This document shows, one piece after another, positions 52,633 through 61,789 of a stretch of DNA of 64,000 nucleotides. Below the pieces are notes generated by a model. The model saw only the letters and a list, made by a program, of their open reading frames with translations. It searched no databases and was not told the origin of the DNA. Location of the stretch: contig CASEVY010000010.1 in NCBI GenBank assembly GCA_949291515.1, positions 62,001 to 126,000 on the forward strand, in the 5' to 3' direction. The DNA comes from an uncultured bacterium (GTDB lineage: Bacteria; Elusimicrobiota; Elusimicrobia; Elusimicrobiales; Elusimicrobiaceae). Each line of letters starts with the position of its first letter. The stretch's first letter is position 1. Both the position numbers and the translations under genes were made by a program.

Positions 52633-53103
52633 TTATTTCTCTCCTAGAATAAAATTTAACTGGGCTTCGGAACACAGCCCTTTTTGGGTATAGGCTTCGG
52701 CGTAAAGTTTCGTAACCTTGCCAACCCTTAGTACTTCTATGGCGATTTTTACCGTGTCGCCCGGCTCCACCTGCCCGCGGAATTTCGCGTAATCTATGCT
52801 CATAAGAAAGCCTACTTTCCCTTTAAAACGTTCGCTTTGCATTATCGCCGTGGCGCCTATTTGCGACATTATTTCAAGTATCAATACTCCCGGAACTACC
52901 GGATGAGTGGGAAAATGACCCTTAAAAAAATCTTCCTCGCCGGTAAACTTCCTCGAGCCTGATATGTACTTCTCATCGTCTAAAATGTAAGTCTCGTCCA
53001 ACAGCAAAAAAGGATCGCGGTGCGGCAAATACTGCTCAGACTCCTTCTTGCTTATTACCCGTATTACGGGCTTTTTTAATACAAATTCTAACTTTCCTGC
53101 CAT
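52633..53103 (-). CDS. fabZ: 3-hydroxyacyl-ACP dehydratase FabZ
   Basis: Dehydrates 3-hydroxyacyl-ACP in fatty acid elongation and competes with LpxA for 3-hydroxymyristoyl-ACP. 156 residues: LPHRDPFLLLDE, catalytic His in GHFPTHPVVPGVLILEIMSQ with the helix Glu. The start overlaps the lpxC stop by one base. In some phyla it is fused to LpxC; here the two are separate genes. Confidence 0.95.
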   Translation of the reverse strand: MAGKLEFVLKKPVIRVISKKESEQYLPHRDPFLLLDETYILDDEKYISGSRKFTGEEDFFKGHFPTHPVVPGVLILEIMSQIGATAIMQSERFKGKVGFLMSIDYAKFRGQVEPGDTVKIAIEVLRVGKVTKLYAEAYTQKGLCSEAQLNFILGEK

Positions 53104-53930
53104 TATTCCTCACACTGCTTTAGTAACATCTTAGCAAATTCTACATTAGTTTTATGACCGCCGCAATGACATACGATATGCATTGGCCCCAAGATTTTGT
53201 TCGTAAGTTTCAAATCGCCGAACAAATCTAAGATTTTATGGCGGACCATCTCGTCGTTAAATCTCAAAGGTACGGAAAAACCGTCCTTTTTTATTACAAC
53301 GCAATTGTCTATCCGCCCGCCTTTGGCCAGACCGTTGGCTTGTAAAAAAGCTATTTCTTCTTCAAAGCCGAAGGTCCTGGCAGGGGCGATCTCTTTAAGA
53401 TAGCCTTCTTCGCTGTATTCAAAAGTGTATTCCTGTCTGCTGACCAGCGGGTGATTTCTCAAATATAAGAAAGTTACCGTCAATTTCTGCGCGGGTTTGG
53501 CGCTATAGTATATATCGCCCTCTTTATATTCTATATCTTTATTAAGATTAAGAACAGAAGACTCTTGTTCCAATTCTCTAAAGCCCGCCTCCGCCATTGC
53601 CTGAGCATAAGGCAGGGAAGAGCCGTCCATTATCGGCGGTTCCGGCCCGTCCATTTCCACCGTCATATCGGTTATGCCAAGCCCGTTTGCCGCGCTTAAT
53701 ACGTGTTCCACCGTATGAACCTGCTGCTTGCCGTTGCTTAAGTTGGTGCCGCGCATTGTCGAACTTACGTTTTGGGCCAAAGCCGAAATGGGCTGCGCTT
53801 CTTTGACGTCGGTTCTTAAAAATGTTATTTCTCCGTCTTGGGAGGGTTTAAATGTCATTGAGCACGGCTCGCCCGTATGAAGGCCTATTCCCTTTATTGT
53901 TATCGGTTTGATTATCGTTTTTCTTTTCAT
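53103..53930 (-). CDS. lpxC: UDP-3-O-acyl-N-acetylglucosamine deacetylase LpxC
   Basis: Zinc-dependent committed step of lipid A synthesis. 275 residues: IKGIGLHTGEPC, zinc His in TVEHVLSAANGLGI, catalytic Glu in DGPEPPIMDGSS, NCVVI, zinc His and Asp in MVRHKILDLFGDL, and His in CHCGGHKTNV. Complete. Confidence 0.97.
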   Translation of the reverse strand: MKRKTIIKPITIKGIGLHTGEPCSMTFKPSQDGEITFLRTDVKEAQPISALAQNVSSTMRGTNLSNGKQQVHTVEHVLSAANGLGITDMTVEMDGPEPPIMDGSSLPYAQAMAEAGFRELEQESSVLNLNKDIEYKEGDIYYSAKPAQKLTVTFLYLRNHPLVSRQEYTFEYSEEGYLKEIAPARTFGFEEEIAFLQANGLAKGGRIDNCVVIKKDGFSVPLRFNDEMVRHKILDLFGDLKLTNKILGPMHIVCHCGGHKTNVEFAKMLLKQCEE

Positions 53931-53940
53931 TGCCGTTTCC

Positions 53941-54966
53941 TTAGAAGAGTTTAAATTTCTTCTTTAAGTTTGTTATCTCTTTATACAACTCGGGCAGTTT
54001 CTTGAAAATTACGTTAAGCCTCATAAAGTCGCCGTAAGGCATAGAAGGCGAACCCATTATCTTTTCGCCCGCTTTGATGTTGGTTATTATTCCCGTTTGC
54101 GGGCCGACTATTACTCCGTCGCCCAACTTAAGATGGCCCGATACGCCCGCCTGGCCCGCCAAAATCACGCCGTTGCCAAGCTCCGTAGAGCCGGCTATTC
54201 CCACTTGCGATATTATAATGCAGCTCATACCCGTTCTTACATTGTGGCCGATTTGAACCAAATTGTCTATTTTGGTGTTGGCCCCGATTACCGTATGGTT
54301 TATCTTTGCGCGGTCTATGGTGGTGTTAGCGCCGACTTCCACGTCATCTTCCAATATCACGTTGCCCAGCTGGGGGATTTTTTCGTGTTTGCCGTGGAAT
54401 ACGTATCCGAATCCGTCAGACCCTATCACGCAGCCCGGCTGTAAAATTACTTTGTTCTTTAAGACGCATTCTTCCCTTATTACCACGTTGGGATATATTA
54501 TGCAGCTTTGTCCTATTTGTACTTTCTTTCCTATGTAGACATTGGGATAAACTATAGTATTATCACCTATTACGGCATCGTCTTCCACTACGGTATTGGC
54601 GCCGATAAAGACGTTTTGGCCTATCTTGGCGCTGGGGGAAACCACGGCTCTTTCGTGTATTCCGGGTTTGATGTCTTTGTTAAGGGTGGATACTTCCCTC
54701 ATTACCAAGGTGAAAGCCCATTCGGGATTGTCGGCGTATATTATGTTGCCGCAAAACGGAATTTCCTTATCTTTGGCCGTTTTGGGCAAAATAAGAGCGC
54801 CTAATTTTAAATCTTTAAAAGTTTCAGGCTTGTCTATATTATTGCTGTATGAAATGGCGCCCTCACGTATATTGTCCAAGCCGCAAATGCCGTTGGGAAC
54901 AAAATTCCCGTCCCCTTTAAGCTCGCTTTGGCTCATTTCGGCTATTTGTTTTAAGGTAAGGTTCAT
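53941..54966 (-). CDS. lpxD: UDP-3-O-(3-hydroxyacyl)glucosamine N-acyltransferase LpxD
   Basis: Adds the second acyl chain in lipid A synthesis. 341 residues: N-terminal uridine-binding domain (about 1-100; [15 protein letters not shown]), hexapeptide repeats from about 105, catalytic His in [11 protein letters not shown], and a short C-terminal helix. Its start overlaps the OmpH-like gene's stop by 4 bp. Confidence 0.96.
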   Translation of the reverse strand: MNLTLKQIAEMSQSELKGDGNFVPNGICGLDNIREGAISYSNNIDKPETFKDLKLGALILPKTAKDKEIPFCGNIIYADNPEWAFTLVMREVSTLNKDIKPGIHERAVVSPSAKIGQNVFIGANTVVEDDAVIGDNTIVYPNVYIGKKVQIGQSCIIYPNVVIREECVLKNKVILQPGCVIGSDGFGYVFHGKHEKIPQLGNVILEDDVEVGANTTIDRAKINHTVIGANTKIDNLVQIGHNVRTGMSCIIISQVGIAGSTELGNGVILAGQAGVSGHLKLGDGVIVGPQTGIITNIKAGEKIMGSPSMPYGDFMRLNVIFKKLPELYKEITNLKKKFKLF

Positions 54967-56102
54967 AATATTTCTCCGTTTTCTTTCGTGTATTTTTTAT
55001 TGTAGCTCTTCATCCATTTTATAAACTCCGGCGTTATGTCCAAAGGTTTGCCGAAGATTAAATCTTTCTTGTCCACCACTATGCCTATGTTCCTGACAGT
55101 GGCGTATTCCTTTATCCCGCTGTATATCTGCTTGAGTATTTGCTGTACGATATAATCTTGTCTGGATAATATCTCCTCTTTGGAAAGTTCTCTATAGTTA
55201 AGCAGGAAGGCTTCCTTTTCTATTATCGCTTTTTTTGTATCCTCTATCGCGCTCTTGAGCTGTTTAATTTTAAGCGGAATATTTAAAGGGCTGTCCACTT
55301 GGCTGGCCGAAGAGCAGAATAGCAGAGTTTTGCAGATTTGTTCTATTTTGTCCGTTTTTATGGTCGGATATGTCTTATCGCCCAAAGCCGGTATGTATTG
55401 TATGTTTTGATAATAAGGGGTATAGTAAAGCAGCTCTTTTCTTAAATCCGCCAGTTTGTTTTTTAGTTCCTGCAGCTGGCTTTGCATTTGTACGTATTCA
55501 AGTTGTTTGGTTTCCAAGTCTATCTTTATGTTTCTTCTGGCTTTTATGGTCCAGGGGTTATTGTTGAAGGCTTCTTCTATGTCGATGTATACTGCCAAGG
55601 TGCCGGGGGGGATATCGCTTTCTTCCTTGCTGTCGCCGTCGAGTTTTAAGCCGAAATGGTGTTCTTCCCACAGTTTTGCCGGGGTAGCGTCTTTGGTAAG
55701 GGCGTCGCTTTGCTCTTGCGCTTGTTCCAGCGCTTCCTGTGCGGCGGATATGCCCAGCGCATTATCCACCGGCGTTTGCAAAGCCGCGGCTTGCGGATCC
55801 TGTACGGGCGCAAGCGTTTGGGGCTCGGCGTCGCCCGAAGAAGAACCTTCCGGCAATTGGTTGTTGCCGTCGAAATTGCCCGCAGGGGTGCTTTCGGTGG
55901 GCGACATTACCGGTATTTGCACTATTGCGGTGGTGTCGTATTTTTCCAAGGGAATGGAACTTGCCCCGGGCAGTTGTTCAAGCGCTTGGGCCGTTTCCTG
56001 CGAAACTTCCTCTCCTTGCGGCACGACGCCGTTTTGCTGTGCGGCAACGCTTGCCGCCAGCAAAAGGAATAAGGCCGAAAGTTTCAAATGTTTCGTTATC
56101 AT
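54963..56102 (-). CDS. OmpH/Skp family periplasmic chaperone with long N-terminal extension
   Basis: 379 residues against about 160 for E. coli Skp. A signal peptide (about 1-21) is followed by a Pro/Gln/Ser/Glu-rich spacer to about 150. The OmpH core then starts [28 protein letters not shown] with long coiled-coil tentacles and ends [24 protein letters not shown], the strand that closes the Skp head. Position between bamA and lpxD is the classic one for skp. Confidence 0.88.
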   Translation of the reverse strand: MITKHLKLSALFLLLAASVAAQQNGVVPQGEEVSQETAQALEQLPGASSIPLEKYDTTAIVQIPVMSPTESTPAGNFDGNNQLPEGSSSGDAEPQTLAPVQDPQAAALQTPVDNALGISAAQEALEQAQEQSDALTKDATPAKLWEEHHFGLKLDGDSKEESDIPPGTLAVYIDIEEAFNNNPWTIKARRNIKIDLETKQLEYVQMQSQLQELKNKLADLRKELLYYTPYYQNIQYIPALGDKTYPTIKTDKIEQICKTLLFCSSASQVDSPLNIPLKIKQLKSAIEDTKKAIIEKEAFLLNYRELSKEEILSRQDYIVQQILKQIYSGIKEYATVRNIGIVVDKKDLIFGKPLDITPEFIKWMKSYNKKYTKENGEIL

Positions 56103-56146
56103 CTTTTAATTTTAGTTAAGCAGATTTAATCCGCTCGGGCAATACC

Positions 56147-58624
56147 CTAAAACAAATTAGCCATGGAGAAGTAGATATAGCCTCTCTTTTCGCCGGGTTT
56201 GTGATTGAGTCCGTAACCCCAGTCTATCCTTATCGGCAAGGACGGCGTTACAAGCCTTAATCCCAAGCCTACGCCCATTTTGAACTGGTCTTCGGCGGTG
56301 CCGGTCTGGAATTTTATGTCGTTGAAATCCATCCAAGAATTGCCTATATCAAAGAAAGCCGCTATCTGCGCTATCGTTCTGCGCCCTTCCCTGGCCAGCG
56401 GGAACTTTAGCTCAACATTGCCTATGTAATACAGCTCGCCGCCCGTCGCGGGCCCGATTTGGCCCGTTGTGTCATAACCTCTTACAGTGTCGGCGCCGCC
56501 CAAAAATACTCTTTCGTATGCGGGCACTTCATCCGTTCTGCCGTATGGCTTTACCAAACCCGCGCGGTTGCCTATCATTAGCACTATCGGATAATCTTTG
56601 CCGATATTTATCAAAGTCTTGTTGTATGATGATTTCAGCGTAAGCCTGTATATGTCCAAATCGCCGAACATCGGCCCGCCAGAAAGATCTACCGCGAGGG
56701 AGTTCCTCATACCGCTTGTAGCGTCCCAAATATTGTCGCGCGTATCTATCGCGAAGCTCGCGCCCAAAGTCGACACATTGGTAGTGCCCTGCTCCAGTTC
56801 GTTTTGATATTGCTCCTCTATATCGTAAATATTGATGTTTTCAAAGGTGTAGGAAAAGTTAAGCTGATAAATATCGTCGTTAAACCGCGGCCCGATGTTA
56901 AGCCTGCCGCCTTTTCGTTTTTCGGTATAGGCAGAACTCGTGCTTCTGTAGGAGCGGTATCTTCTGGTGTTGAAAACGTCTACGCCGAAACTTATAGGCT
57001 TTTCGCCTATCCAAGGGGTAGACCAGCTTAGCGTATAATCCAATATCCTGCTGCCGAACAAGGCCCTTAAAGAAAGCCGCTGCGCTTTGCCAAAAAGATT
57101 AAGATGGTTTAAAGAAACGTCGCCGTAGAGCCCGTCTAAAGAGGACATCGCTATACCCGCCGTGAACATTCCCGGCCGCCCTTCAACCACATTGTACGCC
57201 ACATCGACTTTGCTTATGTCGTTGGTCGGAGTGATGTCTATTTGCGCGTCGTTTAAAAAGCCGAGGTTCATAAGTTTGTTTTGGCTTCTTCTGACTTTGT
57301 CGTAATTGAAAATCTCGCCCTCTTTTATCGTCAGCTCCCTGGCAAAGACATAAGTTTTTGTCTGCTCGTTGCCCGTAATGTCGATATGGTCGATATATAC
57401 GCGGTTGTTTTCCAATATGTCAAAATTGATATTGAGTTCTCCGGTTTCTTCGTCCAAGTTCTTTTGGGGGGTAATATCGGCGCGGAGATAACCTTTGTTG
57501 GCGTATTTTTCCTGTAAATCTCTTACGGTTATGTCGAATTTCTGCTGATTAAACTTCTTGCCTTTTTTGTAGAACACCACCTCTTCCAATTCGGGCGTGG
57601 TGTAGACGGTATTGCCCTCAAATGTGGTATTGCCGAAAACGACGTCGTGCCCTTCGGTTACTTTGTAAATGAGGGTGACTTCGCTTTTGTCTTCGTTAAA
57701 CTCGGTGGAGAAATCGTCTATTTTAAAATCGAAGTATCCCAAATTCCTGGCATAAGTTACGGCTTTATATTGGTCTTGCGCCAAGTTTTGGCCTTTGAAC
57801 ACTTTCTTGGGGCGGTTAGACATTTTCTTGATAAATTTTTTGGCGGGAATGTCGTTTAATCCTTCCACGATAACTTCTTTGACCCTGGTTCTGGAGCCTT
57901 CGTCCAAATTGATGGTTACGGTAACGGTATTTGTTTTTTCGTCCTGCGAAACGGAAAAGCTAGCTTTTGTATTTGTATAACCTTTTGCGGCATAGGCGGC
58001 CTCTATCTTGGCCATATCCGATTCCAATTTAGACTCGCTGTAGGGATCTTTTACTTTAAGGGCCATTGCATTTTGTATCGCCGTTTTGGAAAGGGCTTTC
58101 CTGCCTACGTAATTTATTTTATCGACTATCGGTTTTTCCGTTACTATAACCGTAAGCGTATGGCAGGGGTAAGTTTGTTTGTCTTCCTTGTCTTTTTTTT
58201 CGCCTTCGGTCTGCTCTATGGCTATTTCCATATTGTCGAAATTGCCCAAAGCCATAAGGGCCGCTACGTCGTCTTGAATGGCTCCTTTGTAATACAGTTG
58301 GCCTTCTTTGGCGGAAATATTCTTGGTTATGGTCTTTTTATTGATGTTTACCAGACCGTCAGCCGTTATTTTGCATATCATCCAAGGGCCGTTTGGGTCG
58401 GTGTTTGATTCTTGTTCGGCGTTTTCTTGGTTTTGTTCCGACTGTTCTTGAGGTTCTTGCCCGAGGCTTTCGGCATATTCTTCCGGGCTGACGTAATTAT
58501 CCCTGGTAAAATTCAGCGGGCTTCTTTTGATTTCATTGTCTATGGAAAGCCCTTGCGCCGCAGAAATTGCGGGTAATATCGATAATAAAGTCAAAAGGGG
58601 TATAAATCTTAAATGTTTAAACAT
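56147..58624 (-). CDS. bamA: Outer membrane protein assembly factor BamA
   Basis: Inserts beta-barrel proteins in the outer membrane. 825 residues: signal peptide (about 1-23), an acidic Gln-rich spacer (about 45-80), five POTRA domains (about 80-440; CHTLTVIVTEKPIVDKINYVG is in POTRA1), and a 16-strand barrel with VRGYDTTGQIGPATGG as the conserved VRGF/Y loop. It ends in the Phe-terminated strand IYFSMANLF. First gene of the lpx operon. Confidence 0.96.
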   Translation of the reverse strand: MFKHLRFIPLLTLLSILPAISAAQGLSIDNEIKRSPLNFTRDNYVSPEEYAESLGQEPQEQSEQNQENAEQESNTDPNGPWMICKITADGLVNINKKTITKNISAKEGQLYYKGAIQDDVAALMALGNFDNMEIAIEQTEGEKKDKEDKQTYPCHTLTVIVTEKPIVDKINYVGRKALSKTAIQNAMALKVKDPYSESKLESDMAKIEAAYAAKGYTNTKASFSVSQDEKTNTVTVTINLDEGSRTRVKEVIVEGLNDIPAKKFIKKMSNRPKKVFKGQNLAQDQYKAVTYARNLGYFDFKIDDFSTEFNEDKSEVTLIYKVTEGHDVVFGNTTFEGNTVYTTPELEEVVFYKKGKKFNQQKFDITVRDLQEKYANKGYLRADITPQKNLDEETGELNINFDILENNRVYIDHIDITGNEQTKTYVFARELTIKEGEIFNYDKVRRSQNKLMNLGFLNDAQIDITPTNDISKVDVAYNVVEGRPGMFTAGIAMSSLDGLYGDVSLNHLNLFGKAQRLSLRALFGSRILDYTLSWSTPWIGEKPISFGVDVFNTRRYRSYRSTSSAYTEKRKGGRLNIGPRFNDDIYQLNFSYTFENINIYDIEEQYQNELEQGTTNVSTLGASFAIDTRDNIWDATSGMRNSLAVDLSGGPMFGDLDIYRLTLKSSYNKTLINIGKDYPIVLMIGNRAGLVKPYGRTDEVPAYERVFLGGADTVRGYDTTGQIGPATGGELYYIGNVELKFPLAREGRRTIAQIAAFFDIGNSWMDFNDIKFQTGTAEDQFKMGVGLGLRLVTPSLPIRIDWGYGLNHKPGEKRGYIYFSMANLF

Positions 58625-58630
58625 ATAAAT

Positions 58631-58659
58631 ATTATATCATTCTTGGGCCTGTCGTTTAA
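58631..58659 (-). promoter_or_regulatory. Possible bamA promoter giving a leaderless mRNA
   Basis: TATAAT (58631-58636 on the - strand) and TTAAAC (58654-58659) with exactly 17 nt between. The -10 box ends 6 nt before the bamA ATG, so initiation would fall at the start codon. The -35 is weak (3/6). Confidence 0.45.
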
Positions 58660-58729
58660 CAGCCGGCGGACAGTACGGTTTTAATGGTAGATGTGTCAAG
58701 TGTTTTGATTGTTTTCATTACCGTACTTA

Positions 58730-58762
58730 AAAAAAGGATGCAGCCCGGGTAAAGGCTGCATC
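58730..58762 (-). terminator. Intrinsic terminator of the ECF sigma operon
   Basis: A 9-bp stem GATGCAGCC/GGCTGCATC with an eight-base loop; on the - strand it is followed by CC and a T run. Lies about 80 bp beyond the stop of the 58841 gene. Confidence 0.8.
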
Positions 58763-58840
58763 TCTTGTAGGCCGTTTTTATGTATCGCCGTCTTATAGGT
58801 AACGGCGAAGATCTTTTGTTTTTTAGCCGTACTTTCTATT

Positions 58841-59380
58841 TTATTTTTGTGCCGCTTCTTTTACCGGCGCTTCATCTGCCGGAGGAGGAGGAAGTCTTTT
58901 CCCTTTGTGGGCAGGTCTGTCTTTAGCGTCTTTTAAGCAAGGGCAGTCTCTTCTGTCCATATGGCGGCGTCTGTCTTTGCGGTCGAACTTCTTGCCTTTT
59001 TCCATATCGGGCGGACCGAAGAGGGTAGGCTTCTCGCCGGAAAGAATCTTCTTTGTTACTTCATCGATATGTTTTGTCTTTTCTTTAGGCTCGTTGGCTT
59101 TGTTTAACTTCTCTTTTGCCTTGGCGAGCCGTTCTTCGGAATCGGCCACCAATTTCTCCAGGAATTTTATGTGCCTGTCATAATTGGCCGATACTTTCTC
59201 CTTAACTTGTTCTTCGATGGCGGCTTTCTTCTTTTTGTTTTTCTCGTTCTTGTAGTTTTCCACCAATTGGTTCATCTCTTTGAATTCTTTTCTGCGCTCT
59301 TCCCTGTTATCCATAGGCTGGGCGGAAAGAATTCCTGCTCCGAATACCACTATCAGTGCGGTTATAAATACTCTTTTCAT
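58841..59380 (-). CDS. Periplasmic coiled-coil protein in an ECF sigma operon
   Basis: 179 residues: signal peptide (about 1-20), a charged helical region rich in Lys/Glu (about 25-115, heptad-like), then a basic Asp/Arg stretch with CPC and a Pro-rich tail. Size and helical nature recall Spy/CpxP-type stress proteins, but I see no LTxxQ motif, so the family is unknown. It follows the anti-sigma gene by 11 bp and may be the module's output or sensor partner. Confidence 0.75.
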   Translation of the reverse strand: MKRVFITALIVVFGAGILSAQPMDNREERRKEFKEMNQLVENYKNEKNKKKKAAIEEQVKEKVSANYDRHIKFLEKLVADSEERLAKAKEKLNKANEPKEKTKHIDEVTKKILSGEKPTLFGPPDMEKGKKFDRKDRRRHMDRRDCPCLKDAKDRPAHKGKRLPPPPADEAPVKEAAQK

Positions 59381-59391
59381 TTTGCGCTCCT

Positions 59392-59841
59392 TTATAAACT
59401 GTCAATATAGTCGATCAGATCGTAGACTTCGTCTTCAAGCGTATATACGCTGTCGTACATATTGTCTATATACTGCATCGATGCTTGACTGCGGCGTTGG
59501 GTATATATATTGGCAACTTCGTAAGTTCCCAAGGCCATTATCAGCATAATTGCAGCCGCCCCGAGCGGCGCCAAAAGTCTGAATCTGAAGTTAAAGTCCA
59601 AAAAGGAAAATAAATTTCTCTTCTTTTTTGCAAAAGCGCTTAAATCCATTGCGGGTAGATTTTCCGGCGCTTTGAGCTGCGGCAAAGCCGCGTTTATCAA
59701 TGAAGAGGTTTGAACAATCCGCTGACATTCTTTGCAGTCCTTAAGATGCTCGAGGAATATCCCCTCCCGTTCCTGCGGCAGTTCGCCGTAGGCGTAAAGG
59801 AGTGCGTCTTCCTGCAGTTTATTGTCGTGTTTATACGGCAT
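59392..59841 (-). CDS. Membrane anti-sigma factor with zinc-finger domain
   Basis: 149 residues. N-terminal cytoplasmic ZAS-like domain (ALLYAYGELPQEREGIFLEHLKDCKECQRIV) with the HxxxCxxC motif, one membrane helix (about 95-115), and a short periplasmic part ending in acidic residues. The start overlaps the sigma factor stop by 11 bp, the normal sigma/anti-sigma arrangement. It would hold the sigma factor inactive until an envelope signal. Confidence 0.88.
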   Translation of the reverse strand: MPYKHDNKLQEDALLYAYGELPQEREGIFLEHLKDCKECQRIVQTSSLINAALPQLKAPENLPAMDLSAFAKKKRNLFSFLDFNFRFRLLAPLGAAAIMLIMALGTYEVANIYTQRRSQASMQYIDNMYDSVYTLEDEVYDLIDYIDSL

Positions 59842-60370
59842 ATTCCTCTCCCATAAATTCCTGCAATTTCTTTATCGCTCTGTTCATTCTGGCAAGTACG
59901 GTGCCGAGCGGGCAAGAGAGCGTTTGCGCTATCTCTTTGAAACTTAAGTACTGCCTTAACAATATTATTTCCTTTTGGGCTTGAGGCAATTTGTCTATAA
60001 AAGACGAGATCTCCTCCAGCGAGATTTTTGAAAGCGCTTTTGCTTCCGTATCGTCCGAAGAGTCGGCCCTCTCGCCGCTTTCTTCGTCCTCCAGACTTAC
60101 GGTTTTCGACGCTTTGCGGAAATAATCCGTAATTTTATTTCTCGCTATCGTAAAGAGCCACGCCTTAAATTTGCCTTTCTCTTTATATTTATTTATTTCC
60201 GTAAGAGCTTTAAGCATCGTGTCCTGAAAAATATCGCCCGCCGCCCCTTCGTCTTTTACGCTGTAAAAGATATAGGAATATAAAGAGTCCTTATACTTCT
60301 CTATGATAAGTCCGAAGTCTTCGGTCTTTCCGTTCTTGACATTGTAAATAACCATATCTTCGTGTATCAT
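59831..60370 (-). CDS. ECF-family RNA polymerase sigma factor
   Basis: 179 residues: sigma region 2 (YSYIFYSVKDEGAAGDIFQDTMLKALT; FKAWLFTIARNKITDYFRK) and region 4 (LPQAQKEIILLRQYLSFKEIAQTLSCPLGTVLARMNRAIKKLQEF), joined by an acidic linker of about 40 residues. Regions 1 and 3 are absent, as in ECF factors. Target genes unknown; probably includes its own operon. Confidence 0.93.
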   Translation of the reverse strand: MIHEDMVIYNVKNGKTEDFGLIIEKYKDSLYSYIFYSVKDEGAAGDIFQDTMLKALTEINKYKEKGKFKAWLFTIARNKITDYFRKASKTVSLEDEESGERADSSDDTEAKALSKISLEEISSFIDKLPQAQKEIILLRQYLSFKEIAQTLSCPLGTVLARMNRAIKKLQEFMGEEYAV

Positions 60371-60505
60371 AGGCCCTCACTAATAAAACGCAAAACAAAG
60401 CAAGATTATTGCATATTTTTTTCGCAAAGATAAAAAGCCCCTTTATTTGGAGGTTTTTCTGGAGCAAAACATCTCTTTTATAGCATTTAAGCCATTTTGG
60501 GGAAA

Positions 60506-60536
60506 ATAAAAAACCCCGCCGTTAAGCGGGGTTTTA
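60506..60536 (-). terminator. Intrinsic terminator after rpmB
   Basis: AAACCCCGC / GCGGGGTTT with loop CGTTAA; on the - strand it is followed by a TTTTTATTTT tract. Confidence 0.88.
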
Positions 60537-60549
60537 AAAGTTGAAAGCA

Positions 60550-60744
60550 CTATATCGCCGGTTTTACGACTTTGCCCGACTTCATGCATTTGGAGCAAAC
60601 ATAAGCAGTTTGCGTTTTGCCGTCCAAAACGAGTTTCTGTTTGTGGAGGTTCGGTTTAAAAGTTCTTTTGGTTTTCAAGTGGGAATGGCTGTAAGAACCG
60701 CCGCTTACAGACTGTTTTCCGCAAATTTCGCATTTGTATGACAT
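60550..60744 (-). CDS. rpmB: 50S ribosomal protein L28
   Basis: 64 residues: YKCEICGKQSVSGGSYSHSH, KRTFKPNLHKQKLVL, and AYVCSKCMKSGKVVKP. The two CxxC pairs are the zinc-binding (C+) form of L28. Single-gene unit with its own terminator. Confidence 0.97.
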   Translation of the reverse strand: MSYKCEICGKQSVSGGSYSHSHLKTKRTFKPNLHKQKLVLDGKTQTAYVCSKCMKSGKVVKPAI

Positions 60745-60815
60745 ATTTTCTTCTTCCTGACTTATAAATTTGTTTACTATATTGTACTAAAAAACCGTTT
60801 TAAAGTAAATCCGTT

Positions 60816-61565
60816 TTAGAATATCGCCGAAACTTTGCTTTTGAGTATCCGCCAGGATTTGGCGCAATGCTGTTTAAGTCTTCCCCAGACGGTATCCTCA
60901 TATACTTTCTTTTGGGGCATTGGGACGATATATCCGTTTTTGCGCATCATTTGCATAAGGTAGTTTGAGGGTATGGCGAAATTGATGTTTTGTATATCAT
61001 TGCCTTTTAGGCTTGAAAGAGCCATCGCTATAACGTTCCCGTCCTTATCGAATACCGGCGAACCCGATGAAGAAGGGGAAATAGGCGCGCTTATCTGCAG
61101 CCATATTACTCCTTTGCTTACTCTTCTTATTTGTGATACCAGCCCGTCGGTAACGGTATTTTGCAGTCTTCTAGGGTTTCCTATGACGATAATTGGGTCG
61201 CCGGCTTTCACATAGTCGGCATTTTTAAATTGAACGTAAGGCAGGTTTCGGTTGTTTATTTTAAGCAGTGCCAAATCTATTTCTTTGTTTTGGCTTTTGT
61301 CTACTACTATAGCTTCTTCGGAAACGACGCCGTTCTTAAAGGTAAGATTGACGAACGCTGCGTTTTCCACGACATGGCCCGCCGTAGCGATAAGGCCGTC
61401 GGAATTGGCGATAAAGCCCGTCCCGCTGTATGTCGAGCCGTCTTCCTTCAGCACGTTTACCGATACTATGGCATTGCCGTATTGTGCCGCTATTTCGGCC
61501 GGCGTTTTTTGTGCGTTTGTGACGGCGGACGACAGTAAAAATAATAAGACGATGTATTTCCTCAT
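60816..61565 (-). CDS. Exported trypsin-like serine protease (HtrA-related, no PDZ)
   Basis: 249 residues from ATG 61565, which gives the signal peptide MRKYIVLLFLLSSAVTNA; 11 more codons are open upstream. Triad residues: His in ATAGHVV, Asp in KEIDLALLKI, Ser in SPSSSGSPVFD (family consensus GNSGGP). The HtrA-like protease domain fills about 20-205, and no PDZ domain follows, only a basic tail of about 40 residues. Periplasmic quality control is the likely role. Confidence 0.87.
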   Translation of the reverse strand: MRKYIVLLFLLSSAVTNAQKTPAEIAAQYGNAIVSVNVLKEDGSTYSGTGFIANSDGLIATAGHVVENAAFVNLTFKNGVVSEEAIVVDKSQNKEIDLALLKINNRNLPYVQFKNADYVKAGDPIIVIGNPRRLQNTVTDGLVSQIRRVSKGVIWLQISAPISPSSSGSPVFDKDGNVIAMALSSLKGNDIQNINFAIPSNYLMQMMRKNGYIVPMPQKKVYEDTVWGRLKQHCAKSWRILKSKVSAIF

Positions 61566-61602
61566 AGAAAGTACCGCGCGCAAACTACATTGCTGCAAAG
61601 AA

Positions 61603-61674
61603 AGCCGAGGATGGGACTCGAACCCACAACCTACGGTTTACAAAACCGTTGCTCAACCATTGAGCTACCTCGGC
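61603..61674 (-). tRNA. tRNA-Thr(TGT)
   Basis: Acceptor GCCGAGG/CCTCGGC. D-arm GCTCAATGGTTGAGC. Anticodon stem ACGGT/ACCGT with loop TTTGTAA, anticodon TGT (complement at 61640-61642). T-arm GTGGGTTCGAGTCCCAT. The 3' CCA is not encoded. Confidence 0.96.
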
Positions 61675-61717
61675 GTCAACTGACTTTTTAAAATTATAAC
61701 AATTTTTACTTTTTATG

Positions 61718-61745
61718 CCAAGGAAGGAAGAGTATCCTTCCCTGG
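61718..61745 (-). other. Hairpin between pfkB-like gene and tRNA-Thr
   Basis: An 11-bp stem with six-base loop; complete on the - strand using one G-U, with one A-C mismatch on the + strand. No T run follows on the - strand, so it is not a standard terminator. It may protect or process the transcript end before the tRNA. Confidence 0.5.
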
Positions 61746-61789
61746 CTGTATTTCCCAAGGAAAACAAAAATTTCAGCAGCGTATTGTTT

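Noticed and set aside
61718-61745. Hairpin after the PfkB gene as a terminator
   Set aside because: The stem is good but no T run follows on the strand that would need it, so it is listed only as a hairpin.
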